From Tetraselmis striata (Eukaryota; Chlorophyta; Chlorodendrophyceae; Chlorodendrales; Chlorodendraceae), in assembly GCA_006384855.1 (NCBI GenBank), contig VCJN01001031.1:1-64000 (forward strand): 64,000 nt of DNA. Direction: 5' to 3'. Numbering within the stretch: position 1 is the first letter of the stretch; each line of letters opens with the position of its first letter. The notes below the pieces were generated by a model. It ran no database searches. It had not been told where the DNA came from and saw only the letters and a program-made list of their open reading frames with translations. This document shows positions 1 to 10,237 of the stretch, one piece after another. Both the position numbers and the translations under genes were made by a program.

Positions 1-1737
1 GCTCATCTCGGCAGCCGCCACCCGAGAGCAACGCGGTGATCTTCGCGACGCATTACCCTCCGCCTACGCCTCACCATCGAAGACGACCCCACCAACCCCA
101 ACGCCTACCGCATGTCCCCCCCCCCCCCCCCCCCCACCTCCCGGCCCATGACGGCGAGCAGTCAGACGGCCCGCAGACCCGGGTGGCTCCTCGGCGCACA
201 CGCCATCCGTGGAATCGGCATCCGCTTCGTCGATGTCTCCCTAAACGCATATGGCGGCGGTAGCCTGCACACATACACCCGCCCAGACAGCTACGACGCC
301 GAGCGCGCCCTCTTCATCCGGGCAACAATGGCACAACTTACGGACAAGTCCCGCCCCCAGAAAAGCAAAGCTCTCTGCCCTCCGGCGTACAAAAGGCGAG
401 CGCCGGGCCCCGACGTCCGAGTGGCTGAGCCGGCCGAGGCCAAGGCCATGGCCCATGCGGTGGCCGGTGCCGGAACGTCAGCCGCGGTCGTAGCCACAGC
501 GCGGGTCAAAGCCCCTCCCCCCCCCCCCCCCCCCCCCCCGAGAAACCGGGACTATCGAGTCCTCCGCTCAACACAGCCCGAGGTCAACGGCAGACCCTCC
601 CGCGGACCCGACCGTCCGCATCTCCACCCAACCACAACGCCCACCCATCGTGGCACGGCATCCCCGTGGCGGCAAGTCCCCAGACCGAGGCCGTAACCAC
701 GCGCCTCGGCAGAAGCAAACGGCCCACAAGCGCACACGGTGTCCATGACCCCTTCATCGGCAAAAACCCGCAGAGTAAACCTATCTCCCAGTCCGCAACT
801 GCACCCCAGAGGATATCTTCGGCCGAGACACCTCCCCAGAAGCCGACCTCCGCAAAGAGCTCATCTCGGCAGCCGCCACCCGAGAGCAACGCGGTGATCT
901 TCGCGACGCATACCCTCCGCCTACGCCTCACCATCGAAGACGAACGACCCCACCAACCCCAACGCCTACCGCATGTCCCCCCCCCCCCCCCCCCCACCTC
1001 CCGGCCCATGACGGCGAGCAGTCAGACGGCCCGCAGACCCGGGTGGCTCCTCGGCGCACACGCCATCCGTGGAATCGGCATCCGCTTCGTCGATGTCTCC
1101 CTAAACGCATATGGCGGCGTTAGCATGCACACATACACCCGCCCAGACAGCTACGACGCCGAGCGCGCCCTCTTCATCCGGGCAACAATGGCACAACTTA
1201 CGGACAAGTCCCGCCCCCAGAAAAGCGAAGCTCTCTGCCCTCCGGCGTACAAAAGGCGAGCGCCGGGCCCCGACGTCCGAGTGGCTGAGCCGGCCGAGGC
1301 CAAGGCCATGGCCCCGGCGGTGGCCGGTGCCGGAACGTCAGCCGCGGTCGTAGCCACAGCGCGGGTCAGAGCCCCCCCCCCCCCCCCCCCCCCCCGAGAA
1401 ACCGGGACTATCGAGTCCTCCGCTCAACACAGCCCGAGGTCAACGGCAGACCCTCCCGCGGACCCGACCGTCCGCATCTCCACCCAACCACAACGCCCAC
1501 CCATCGTGGCACGGCATCCCCGTGGCGGCAAGTCCCCAGACCGAGGCCGTAACCACGCGCCTCGGCAGAAGCAAACGGCCCACAAGCGCACACGGTGTCC
1601 ATGACCCCTTCATCGGCAAAAACCCGCAGAGTAAACCTATCTCCCAGTCCGCACCTGCACCCCAGAGGATAGCTTCGGCCGAGACACCTCCCTAGAAGCC
1701 GACCTCCGCAAAGAGCTCATCTCGGCAGCCGCCACCC
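1..1737 (+). repeat. Tandem duplication (~857 bp units) of a LINE ORF1-like segment
   Basis: Two near-identical units occupy 1-858 and 859-1714, and a third begins at 1715 but leaves the repeat after about 23 bases. Each unit carries the same proline- and arginine-rich reading frame (112-696 in unit 1; part of 666-1604 in unit 2) and two poly-C runs (116-135 and 517-539 in unit 1). The units differ by scattered substitutions and by C-run length. Because the third unit continues into a plausible ORF1 C-terminus (1635-1967), the array looks like an internal duplication of a LINE ORF1-like gene. The LINE assignment is inferred from reverse-transcriptase remnants just downstream; no ORF1 domain is recognised. 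Confidence 0.7.
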
Positions 1738-1967
1738 TGCTCACCCGACGCTCCCCCCGCACGCACCCCCGCGTCATCTCTAGGATTTCTGCCCTAGGCG
1801 CGGCCGGCCCACTACACCCCATCACACGCACACCCTCGCCAGATCCCCATGCGGAGGACAAACATATGGCAGACCACCCAGAAACCTTTGAAGAGCATTA
1901 CCCGGACCTCGAAGAAGAGGTCGAAGGAAACGAAAGCGAGGCCATGGACGACAACGAGGGGCTTTAA
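1635..1967 (+). pseudogene. C-terminal remnant of a LINE ORF1-like protein
   Basis: The frame is open for 110 codons from 1635 to the TAA at 1965-1967. It runs through the end of the tandem repeat into unique sequence and finishes in a strongly acidic tail rich in Glu and Asp. Upstream in the same frame are stops at 1602-1604 and 1632-1634, so the gene is broken or rearranged by the duplication. No zinc knuckle or other ORF1 motif is visible. It is called ORF1-like only because it precedes LINE reverse-transcriptase remnants on the same strand by about 400 bases. Confidence 0.45.
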
Positions 1968-2376
1968 CTCCTCCGCCGCGCCCTCCCCCCAAACCTATCT
2001 CCCCCCACCATCGCACGCGCGCCTAGCTACCGTACCAACCGCCCAGCACCGACGGAACAGCCTCCCGGACCTCACGCACCCGCGATAACATGCCCGCCTA
2101 CCCCCAATTACAACCACCACTCGACGAGCACTATTTGCTCCCTGTTGCTCGCCGACACCGAGACAAGCATCACACCGCAACCAACAACTTCCCTATCTAA
2201 CAACGGCCGCGGTGGCGCCAGCTTCGGGATGGGGACCCCCGCACGATACTCCCTACAGCGGGCGGGACGCTCCGGCTGCCTAGTCCAACTAGGTCTACTC
2301 TGCGGGACACTTATGCCTTAGTCGGAATAGTAACATGGCACCGCTCTAGCCCAACGCCCACCTGTGCGGCGGGTCG
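1968..2376. other. No gene seen; LINE interior spacer
   Basis: No credible reading frame. The stretch separates the ORF1-like remnant from the RT remnant and is probably what is left of a deleted LINE interior. Confidence 0.4.
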
Positions 2377-3181
2377 ATGCTGCGACTAGCGGGCCGACAA
2401 CCAACGGACTGCCTAGGGCTCTATGCCGAACTCGGCGCGGAAGACGGTAGTGAAGCCGCGAAGCCGGTGATAGTAGACATGCGGGCCAGCCTCCTCGGCA
2501 ACGTCCTCGGCCCCGTCCTGTTCGCCGCCGTCGCTGCCCGGGTGTATACTCGCATCGCCGCGGCTGCCCCAAGTAACTCGATTTTGGCAGCCTTCTCTGA
2601 CGACGCCAACATGCTTGGCATCACTGGTGACGGACATGCGCTTGCTACGTGATCGCCCCCGTCTGCTGTTGCCGCCGTTGGATTAAGCGCCACCATTCGC
2701 AAACGACAGGCGTATTGTCAGCTTGGCCCCTCGTCCCCGCTTTGCGTCCTTCCTTTTGGACATTTGTTGCATGGTGCTGCAGCCTCCTCGTCCGAAATCA
2801 AGTTGCTTGCTTGGTGCCCAAGTGGGCTCGTCTGCTTTCGCCCTGGACATGATGGACAAACTGACAAAAACTTTCACCCATTTGGCTCCCGGCTTATCGG
2901 TTTGGCGGACCACTTCGACTCCCACACCGCTACTCGTTTGTTGCAAGTTTGCGGCCCCCGTTTCGGCCACCACCTCCGCTCTACGCCTCGGGGCTTGGGT
3001 CGCTCTGAGGGATATGGGGAGACTATTACGTCCTCCCTCGAAAATGCAGATGCCGCCGCGTTTTAAATGCTCGCCGGCGTTTGGTGTGTTAGCCTCGACC
3101 TCTTGGACACGCCCTCCATGCGCACGCAGCTGTCCCTCCCGGTCCAGTTCGGCAGAGAAGGAAGCACCGACGGGTCCGTGA
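2377..3181 (+). pseudogene. LINE reverse transcriptase fragment (palm and thumb)
   Basis: The first frame (2377-2652) has a LINE-type block, GNVLGPVLFA, followed by FSDDA at about 2593-2607, which fits the polymerase [YF]xDD catalytic box. Downstream, shifted frames (2723-3181 and others) encode thumb and C-terminal sequence ending in LSLPVQFG, the end of the conserved block of LINE polymerases. The same protein is encoded on the opposite strand at 3604-4999 with better continuity, confirming the family. Several frame changes and a stop near 3064 make this copy dead. It lacks the N-terminal endonuclease and fingers. Confidence 0.7.
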
Positions 3182-3218
3182 GGATCTGGACACCCACGCC
3201 TAGGGCGGACTTCACGTC

Positions 3219-3578
3219 GTGGCAAACGTCGGAAAGGCAATGGGGCGCCCACTCGTATGCAGCGTGATTGGGGTCGCCCCAAGAGCAACGTGCGCGTGCC
3301 ACGTGATCAGCTTACGCGCGATCGCCCAAGCTAAAGGAGTGAATTCCACGCCAACTTCCTCAGAACGGGCAAGCATGCCTTGTACCGAGAAAGAAGCAAA
3401 AAGCACAAGGGCATGGCTCGCCAAGGGAGAGGACATGAGCCGCCGGAAGGCCAAATGGGCGGCAAGCGGCAAGGCGGAACAAGGTATCGTATTACTTAGG
3501 GGAACGCTCACAGACTACTTCACCAAGGCAACCCTCATTTGGAGGATAAGTCATCAGGAACGTTGTCACATCGCGTAA
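3219..3578 (+). pseudogene. Possible downstream remnant of the plus-strand LINE
   Basis: A 119-codon open frame, rich in Lys, Arg, Ser and Ala, follows the thumb remnant and ends at 3578, where the opposite-strand LINE copy takes over within about 30 bases. No motif is recognised. It may be the degraded C-terminus of the same LINE ORF2, or chance coding potential. Confidence 0.25.
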
Positions 3579-3603
3579 GAGGCGCCCCCGGAAGCGGTTA
3601 TTG

Positions 3604-4999
3604 TCAGGGCCGCTTGTAGGCATACGCGCAACAAGCTTTGCGAAGCGGACCGTGTGAATGCGGTGGCTCAAGGTTTTTGGACTTTCCGCATAGAGTGCAA
3701 GGGGAAGTCCGAGTAATGCGGGATAGCTTGGAGGTCGGCCGCCGAGCGCATCGCAGACGCCGGCTCAGTCCCAGCGGCCATGCAGCCGGCACGGGCAACG
3801 TGAGAGCGCTTGCAGGGGAGCAACTTTAGGGCAAAGGCCAACGGCCCCGCTAGATCCTCGAGCATTGCGTCTCCACACTCGTCAACAACACGGGTATGAG
3901 CAGCGCGAAGCTCGACAGCCCACATCGGCGCCGACACGTTGGCGCCGGCATCGGGCTCCAACGCTGGTGTGGCCAAAGCCTGGTGAATCGAGGACGCCCC
4001 AACAAGGTAGAGGCTATGAGGGTTGGATACGCCTGACGGCTCGGAAAGGAACGCGCCAGCGTCGCTCAGGGTGGCGTGTTGAGCACGGAGGAAAGTCACT
4101 GCTTGGCCAACCGCTAGGGCGGCATCGCCGAAGTGGGAGGCATCTGCGATAACCACATTATCGCCGATGCCAAGGCCCCCAAATTGGATCGGGAGGGACA
4201 GCTGCGTGCGCATGGAGGGCGTATCCACGAGGTCGGGGTTAACGCCCCAAATGCCGGCGAGCGTTGAAAACGCGGCGGCGTCTGCATCTTCAAGGAAGGA
4301 CGTAACAATGTCGCCATACCCCTCACGAGCGCCCAAGCCCCGAGGAGGCGTAAAGCGGAGGTGGTGGCCGAAACGACGGCCGCAAACTTGCAGCAAACGA
4401 GTAGCAGTGTGGGAGTCGAAGTGGTCGGCCAAACCGGTAAGCCGTGAAAGTTTTCGACCGTTTTGTCCAAATGGGCGTCCCGGGCGAAAGTGGCCGAGCC
4501 ACCAGGGGCACCAAGCACCTTGATTCCGGACGAGGAGGCTGCAACACCATGCAACAAATGCCCAAAAGGAAGGGCGCGGAACGGGGATGAAGAGCCAAGC
4601 TGACAGTACGCTTGTCGTTTGCGATTCGTGACGCTTAACCCAACGGCGGCAAAAGTTGACGGGGCCACTCACGTAGCAAGCACAAGTCCGTCACCAGTGC
4701 CGACCAGGTTGCTTGGCGTCGTCAGAGAAGACTGCCAACATTGAGTGACGACCGGCGGCAGCCAGGGCTATGCGAGCATACACTCGGGCAGCGACGGCGG
4801 CGAACATGATGAGGCCGAGGACGCAACCCTGGCGGACCCCTCGACGGCTTGGAATCCGGAGAGAGGGACCGGGTTGGGAGCCGTCGAAAACGTTCATATT
4901 GGACTCTTGACCATAAAGCATGATCGCACAACGCAACAGAGGCTGCCAAATTGGGTCCTCGAGCAGTTTTTTTTTTCGCCCCCGGGACAGGACTGGCAC
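3604..4999 (-). pseudogene. LINE reverse transcriptase, C-terminal two thirds, antisense copy
   Basis: Reading right to left, 4999-4691 carries the palm: RQGCVLG, then AVFSDDA as the catalytic box. After a frame change, 4672-3668 is open for 334 codons and covers the thumb with LSLPIQFGGLGI. The last frame (3798-3604) ends with CTLCGKS followed by spaced His and Cys residues, which resembles the Cys/His finger at the end of many LINE ORF2 proteins. At least two frameshifts separate these parts. The copy is inverted relative to 2377-3181, and the two are close in sequence. The N-terminal endonuclease is not seen. Confidence 0.75.
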
Positions 5000-5735
5000 C
5001 AGTGAAACCCTTGCAGCGTCTCTACGACGGCCGTTTAGGCAGCAATCCAGTTACGGAAAGCCCTGGGTAGGCGACGCTCCGTTATAGTCATCAAGCAAAT
5101 TGCCGAAGCATTTCGCAAGACTAATTGGAGGCCAGTGACGGAATTTCCAACACTGTTGGATCACCGTCTAAAACACTGCCATCAAAATACCCGGCACTGA
5201 CCACGAAAGGTCCGCCCTACCCGTTTGGGCGTCGGCCCATTCGAGTAATGCGAGTTGGGGCAAGCCCCAACCCGCGGAGCAAAGCATTTCGGGAGTGCGA
5301 TACATGTGCAACAAAAAAGGCAATGTGAGGGAGGGCCTGACGCCATAGCTGGAAAATTTTCCCATTCCCAGTAAAATCCAGGGCGCCGTGAAGGGAGGGG
5401 GGGACCCCGCCCAAAGTAAAGGCAGTTAAGACCTCGAGCAGTGTGCGGAACATTTCGGAACATCACGATTGCTTCAAGTTCTGCGCACATTTTTTTATTA
5501 AAAGCACTGATGTAAGAAATATCTTACATACGGGTACCAGTAGTCGCTACTGTATGTATGGGACTAGGGGGCCCCAGCTCCGCCCGGCCACTTGCGCGCC
5601 ACCGTTTATAATACACGGCGTCTAATGATTACATGAGCTAGACGCAACATTCAAGAAATCTAATCGCGGCGCGGCGCTTATTGCTACGCCGCCACCCCTG
5701 GTAGCCCCACGTCTCCCTGCCGCGAACGCCCCCCG
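5000..5735. other. Degraded LINE flank; no intact gene
   Basis: On the minus strand, scattered stop-interrupted frames continue the LINE polymerase upstream (for example TERRLPRAFRNWIAA near 5030-5075). No frame stays open long enough to call. Right of about 5480 there is nothing recognisable up to the EIF1AD gene. Confidence 0.4.
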
Positions 5736-5756
5736 CCCCCCCCCCCCCCCCCCCCC
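5736..5756. repeat. Poly-C run, 21 bases
   Basis: An uninterrupted C run just upstream of the EIF1AD start codon, with further C-rich sequence on both sides. Confidence 0.95.
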
Positions 5757-5804
5757 TCGCCCCCCCTCTGTTGTGCAACCAGCACAGTAAGTGCCAAAAT
5801 CAGA

Positions 5805-6761
5805 ATGAGCCGCCGAGGAAAGCACGTCACGACCAGCGGTGCGCACCAGCGGGACGGCTGCGAGGAGGGGCTTTGGTGGTGGTGCGGGGGGAAGGGGGGG
5901 GGGGGGGGGGGGGGGCGCACAAGCTTGGTCGGTATTACTCTGTCGCGCGGCGACGCCGTCCATGCATACACGCCGGGGCTGTGCAGGGCGGGCGCTGACG
6001 GTGGCCTGTGGTCGTGGCGTGCATGCATACAGCAATGCAAGATAATATAAAAGCGCCGGCGGAAGGCCAGGCCATCGTTCGCGCGTTGCATCCGCGGGGC
6101 GGCAACATATTCGAGGTTGAGCACCCGGACAGGCGGAAGACGCTGGTGTTGCTGCCGTCCAGGTGCGCAGCAGTAGCGCCGCGGCGGTGTTGTTGCTGGC
6201 AACGTGGACCTGCGCAGTAGCGGGATGGCCCGGAGACTGATTCGGGAACGGGGCGTTGGTTGGCGGCGGTAGCAGATTCCAAAAAAAGCTGTGGGTGAAG
6301 AACGGGGGGTACCTCATCATTGAGGAGTCAGCGGAGGCGGAGGTGGAGGGCAACAAGATTACAGGTAACATCGTTGCAGTGCTATTTCCACAAGATGTGA
6401 AGGACTTGAAGCGGGGAGAGGGCGTATGGCCACCTGAGTTCAACGAGGAGCACCAGGTGTGCGGCGCCTGCAGTACCACCGCAGCAAATCCCACTCGCCC
6501 CCATTCTGCAATCCAGGGTGGTGGTGGGACCCCTTGTTGACCTGTTCACACAAGTCACGTGACTTACGCTGCTCGTACCGGGGGTGCGCGGGGAACTTGC
6601 AGGAGGGAACAGGAAAGGGGGAGGCGAGAGACAAGGAAGTCCAGGGCAATGGTTTGGATGATAGCAGCGAGGACGATGGCTTGCCGCCGCTGGAACCCAA
6701 CAACAACAGGCGGGTGGTGTACTACAGCGAATCGGACTCGGGCTCAAACAGCGATGGGTAG
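5805..6761 (+). CDS. EIF1AD: EIF1AD-like S1/eIF1A-fold RNA-binding protein (4 exons)
   Basis: Exons 5805-5838, 6033-6162, 6276-6456 and 6603-6761 join in frame to 167 codons; the human protein is of very similar length. Every intron has a GT donor (GTGCGC, GTGCGC, GTGTGC) and an AG acceptor, and all phases agree. The N-terminus MSRRGKHV is basic, as in EIF1AD. Residues of about 20-100 form the OB fold with GQAIVRALHPRGGNIFEV, LLPSRFQKKLWVKNGGYLI and an FWP-like GVWPPEF. The acidic serine-rich tail has NNRRVVYYSESDS, like the animal C-terminus. EIF1AD is a nuclear protein related to translation factor eIF1A; in animals it is linked to stress sensitivity and late 40S biogenesis. The first acceptor could instead be 9 bases further on, also in frame. 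Intron 1 contains a 22-base G run. Ordinary eIF1A is less likely because of the tail and the FWP-type end. Confidence 0.93.
5894..5915. repeat. Poly-G run, 22 bases, in EIF1AD intron 1
   Basis: A pure G run on the sense strand about 55 bases after the splice donor at 5839. Confidence 0.95.
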
Positions 6762-7058
6762 GCGCCACCTGTGCCGATTGCGGGCAGTCGCGACATCATT
6801 ACACTGGGGCATGCGATCTGGCACCAGCATCGATTGACGGATCGGCGGACAAGCACTCCGTGCCATCGGCGGTCGTCATACATACTGCATCCGGCCTGCC
6901 ATGCCCTTTCCTTCTGATTCTGCGCAGTGGGCGCTTTTTTGGCAGCTCTGGCAGTTGATGCAGGCGCCGCATGATAAGTGAAGCAGCTGTGATTCGAGTT
7001 CTCCCAATGGGGGGAAAGTTTGCACCCGCCCGGAAGACGTGCTAAGCTCACGATATGG

Positions 7059-7063
7059 TGTAA
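7059..7063 (+). terminator. Putative poly(A) signal TGTAA of EIF1AD
   Basis: TGTAA is the usual polyadenylation signal in chlamydomonadalean algae. This one lies about 300 bases after the EIF1AD stop, and no earlier copy is evident. Confidence 0.5.
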
Positions 7064-7190
7064 TCCTTAATGCACCAAACAGTAGACGATAACCCCGTGA
7101 CTTCAAATAGAAGCCATTGATGTGTCATTCTTGTGATGTATATGCATTTACGTCCGCGGAGGAGTACGGGGTGGGCCGGGGGGGTGGGCC

Positions 7191-7212
7191 GGGGGGGGGG
7201 GGGGGGGGGGGG
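7191..7212. repeat. Poly-G run, 22 bases
   Basis: A pure G run in the intergenic region, preceded by shorter G runs. Confidence 0.95.
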
Positions 7213-9644
7213 TGTCTTAACCCTTAAAACCCTAAGCTGCGGATACCCGGAGCAATATTCCGCACCGCATTACATGTACTGTGTAATAATTAGGTTTTAT
7301 GATGCAAGCGGGATCACCGAAACCGCGTTTTGGTTCTCCATGTATTATGCAGCAACTGCAGGCACTGTTATTCATTTTGGAACCCTCCCCCCCCACGACA
7401 GACACAAGCACACAAAGAGCAGAAACCTATAAATTTATGCGCAGAATATTTCCGAATATAGCGCGGACTCTCCAACAAGTCCAGGAGGGAGTAAAAGCAA
7501 ACCAGCAAAACAATTTGTTTTTTTAGTGACTTGCGAAACCCAATTAAACGTTGCTGCACTGTAGTGGCATACTAGCTCCGTAGTACCATTTCCGTTGTAA
7601 CTTTACCGTTAAAAGCTTGCGATGTTACTGCTGCCCCTGCTCCACCACAACAGCCTATTACATGTGCTACATATCCCCGATACAGTGTGCACGTAATAGT
7701 TGTAAAGTATATAACTGCAGCAGATGATGCGGCAACCAAAGATGGCCCCAATGTAGTGCACAAGAATGCCAATTTGCAACATACCCACACGTTGCCCGTT
7801 TAGCCCCGTTGCCTTGCACACCACATTGACCAGCAGCGTGCCGCCCGCGCCGGTCAACACACTGATCCCATATGCATGTGACATTACTAACAATCTCATG
7901 CTCTGGCCAGCAATGCCCCCTACTTTTCTTCCGCCCCCGGGACAGGACCGGCAACAGTGTAACCCTTGTGCGCGGATGGGCACAAGACATGGCAGACGCG
8001 GAAGCATGCACGGGCCGGGCCCTGCCGGGAGCCGGTACTTGGGGATGACTATTCCGTTGCCTCAGCGGTCGCAGGTCGGCGCGGCATCTAAATCCTTGAC
8101 ACCCAGTGTCCCGACATCAGCACCCACACAGTGTCTAGTTGCCATGTCCTGACACTGCTCAAGTGTGGATCTGCGGGCACAAGTATTGAATTGGGGTGGG
8201 GTGATGCCCATTTTCCACCTTGAGCTCTTGACATTCAAGGTATCTGTCTCCCTCTAAAACAATTAGAGTAGGGAGGCGTCGCAGTGCAGGTCATTCCGCC
8301 CGCCGCGTCATTTATAATAATACACTGCGGATGGTACTATTTTAACTGGACCTTACGGACTTGGGATGGCATATCAGAATGACCTTATCCACTTTATCCT
8401 AGTCTGCACATTCTTGGCATGTACTCGGTAAGGAGAAGCCGTCCAAGTGCGCTCACCATGGAACAGTGACTTGTTGACCCGCCAATACATTCATAGCAAG
8501 TTATGAGCAGCCTGTCAACTATCGCCACCGCCTAACCATTGCCCTGCTGAGCCGGCGATGTTTCCTAGGCGGCCCTTCGGCGAGCACTTCAATGCGCTAT
8601 GAATCCGGTGCCCATAATAACACATGCAATGCCTAGGTGCTGTACAGGAAGTTGAAGCAATTCCCCAGACATTGATGTGACGGTGTCAAGACTCGTACTG
8701 GGGAGAGTGAGAGAGAGAGAGGGAGAAAGCTTACATGGAGGTGTAGGTGGTTTGAGGGCATCACGGCATCCCAATTGTGTAGTACATTGGGTAGTATTGC
8801 GAAGCCTTTACTGTACCTCGGGTACCAACGCGGGCTGTAGATACCACACCTGAGAAAGTGGTCGCTTTCCGCCCCCTATCTGTAGTCCTGTACACAGTAC
8901 TTTGCGAAGAAATTGGCGGTAACCGACCCCTAAAAGGCTTATAATGATGCATTCTTCAAGGTGCATCGGCACCCATAAGCCCGTTACTCGTACCGCCGTG
9001 TGTTATTGGATTGGGCTGCCGGGGAGGGGTGGTGGGATAATGTGTGCACATCATGCTGGCGGCATTTTATTATGTGGCAGGGAAGCAAACCGAATCGTTT
9101 CATAGTATGAAGGCGGGGGTCCCAAATAACATTGCATTTCCAAATAACACCCGGGACAGCGCCAATGTATTAGACAGATTAAGACCTGGATAGCAAAAGA
9201 TATGCAAAAGATATAACAGTGTTTGTATTTTCCGATGATGAAAATTCTTTTCTTTTGTTAGCCATGCACATAAGTAACTAGCATGAGCAAGGGCACACAC
9301 AGAGACGCTACAATTGCCTACATCGTCGCCAGCTGATGACAGCTTAGTGTCATCACATACTAATGCCAAGTCTACCTTTGGACGGCTCAAGTGCCAGCGC
9401 CGGACGGCATGCTGTGCAACTCCTCACTAGTGTGACCCGCCTCATCAAGCTGGCCCGCCCCGAGTAATGGCTCCACCGCAGCAACCGGCTCCATCGACGT
9501 CCAGATTCTTTGGTCATGTAGATGCAAAACGCGAAACGTATAGTAAATATAACATAATGTTAACAAGGAAGACTGGCGGCCCCCTATGGTGTGGGTCTGA
9601 AACAGAAGAAAAATCACCTCTTCAATTAGAGTATATCTGTTAGG
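7213..9644. other. Intergenic region without a recognised gene
   Basis: Base composition is more balanced than in the flanking genes. On the minus strand, 7925-8011 resembles the LINE segment near 4970-5000 (shared frame PVLSRGRKK), so it is probably a small LINE scrap. To its left a hydrophobic minus-strand frame (about 7776-7905) is not recognised. A GA-rich microsatellite lies at about 8703-8730. A 20-odd base motif with core GGAGGTGTAGGTGGTT occurs near 8735 and again near 10415. Nothing else can be supported. Confidence 0.4.
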
Positions 9645-9649
9645 TTACA
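9645..9649 (-). terminator. Putative poly(A) signal TGTAA of the patatin-like gene
   Basis: TGTAA read on the minus strand, about 340 bases beyond the stop at 9985. This matches the signal seen for the other two host genes. Confidence 0.45.
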
Positions 9650-9984
9650 TCTAGCGCTTTAGTCAGTGATTGTGTGGCAGCGGCTCCACTCGTCCGTGTT
9701 GATAGCTCAAAAACCTTGCACTCCCTCTGGTCATTATAGTGCCGCTGCGCCCCACGGTTCCTGTGCTCCTCTGCGGAGACCCGCAGTCGGCGCACACCCT
9801 AGTAGCCGTACGCATGCCTGTGTCACCTGCTCGCCGCCCATGTGGCGGAGTGCCGCTCTCGCACGCTGCCTGCTGCGTGGCTGCCGCCTAGAAAAACACA
9901 AAACGCTTCGGCCGCTTCTTCGAGATGATGGCCGACGCCCTCTGCGGGTGCGGTGCAGCCACACAGCAACACGCCCCACCTCAG

Positions 9985-10206
9985 CTACAGCGCGGCATCG
10001 CCGGGCAAGCGATGCGCCGTGGCGGCGAACCGAGGCCACACCTCCTTGGCTATGATGCGCTGCGCGTTGAAATCCCCAAGGGAGAACAGGCTGACGCCGC
10101 TCTTGGGGCAGCGGACCACTGTCACACCCCTGTGGTAATGGATATTGCGCGCTCAGACGCTGCAAAGCACTGCGCCGCATCTCTGCACAGGGCAGGGAGC
10201 CGGCGT

Positions 10207-10237
<31 letters not shown>

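Noticed and set aside
6033-6456. Ordinary translation factor eIF1A
   Set aside because: The fold is shared, but the basic start, the GVWPPEF segment and the acidic Ser-rich tail fit EIF1AD better.
5622-6494. 290-codon minus-strand frame
   Set aside because: It lies antisense to the EIF1AD exons and is Pro-rich because of G/C runs; the plus strand has a complete phase-consistent gene.
7217-7236. Telomere-like TTAACCCTTAAAACCCTAAG
   Set aside because: A single degenerate stretch without tandem repeats; not a telomere or a clear interstitial array.
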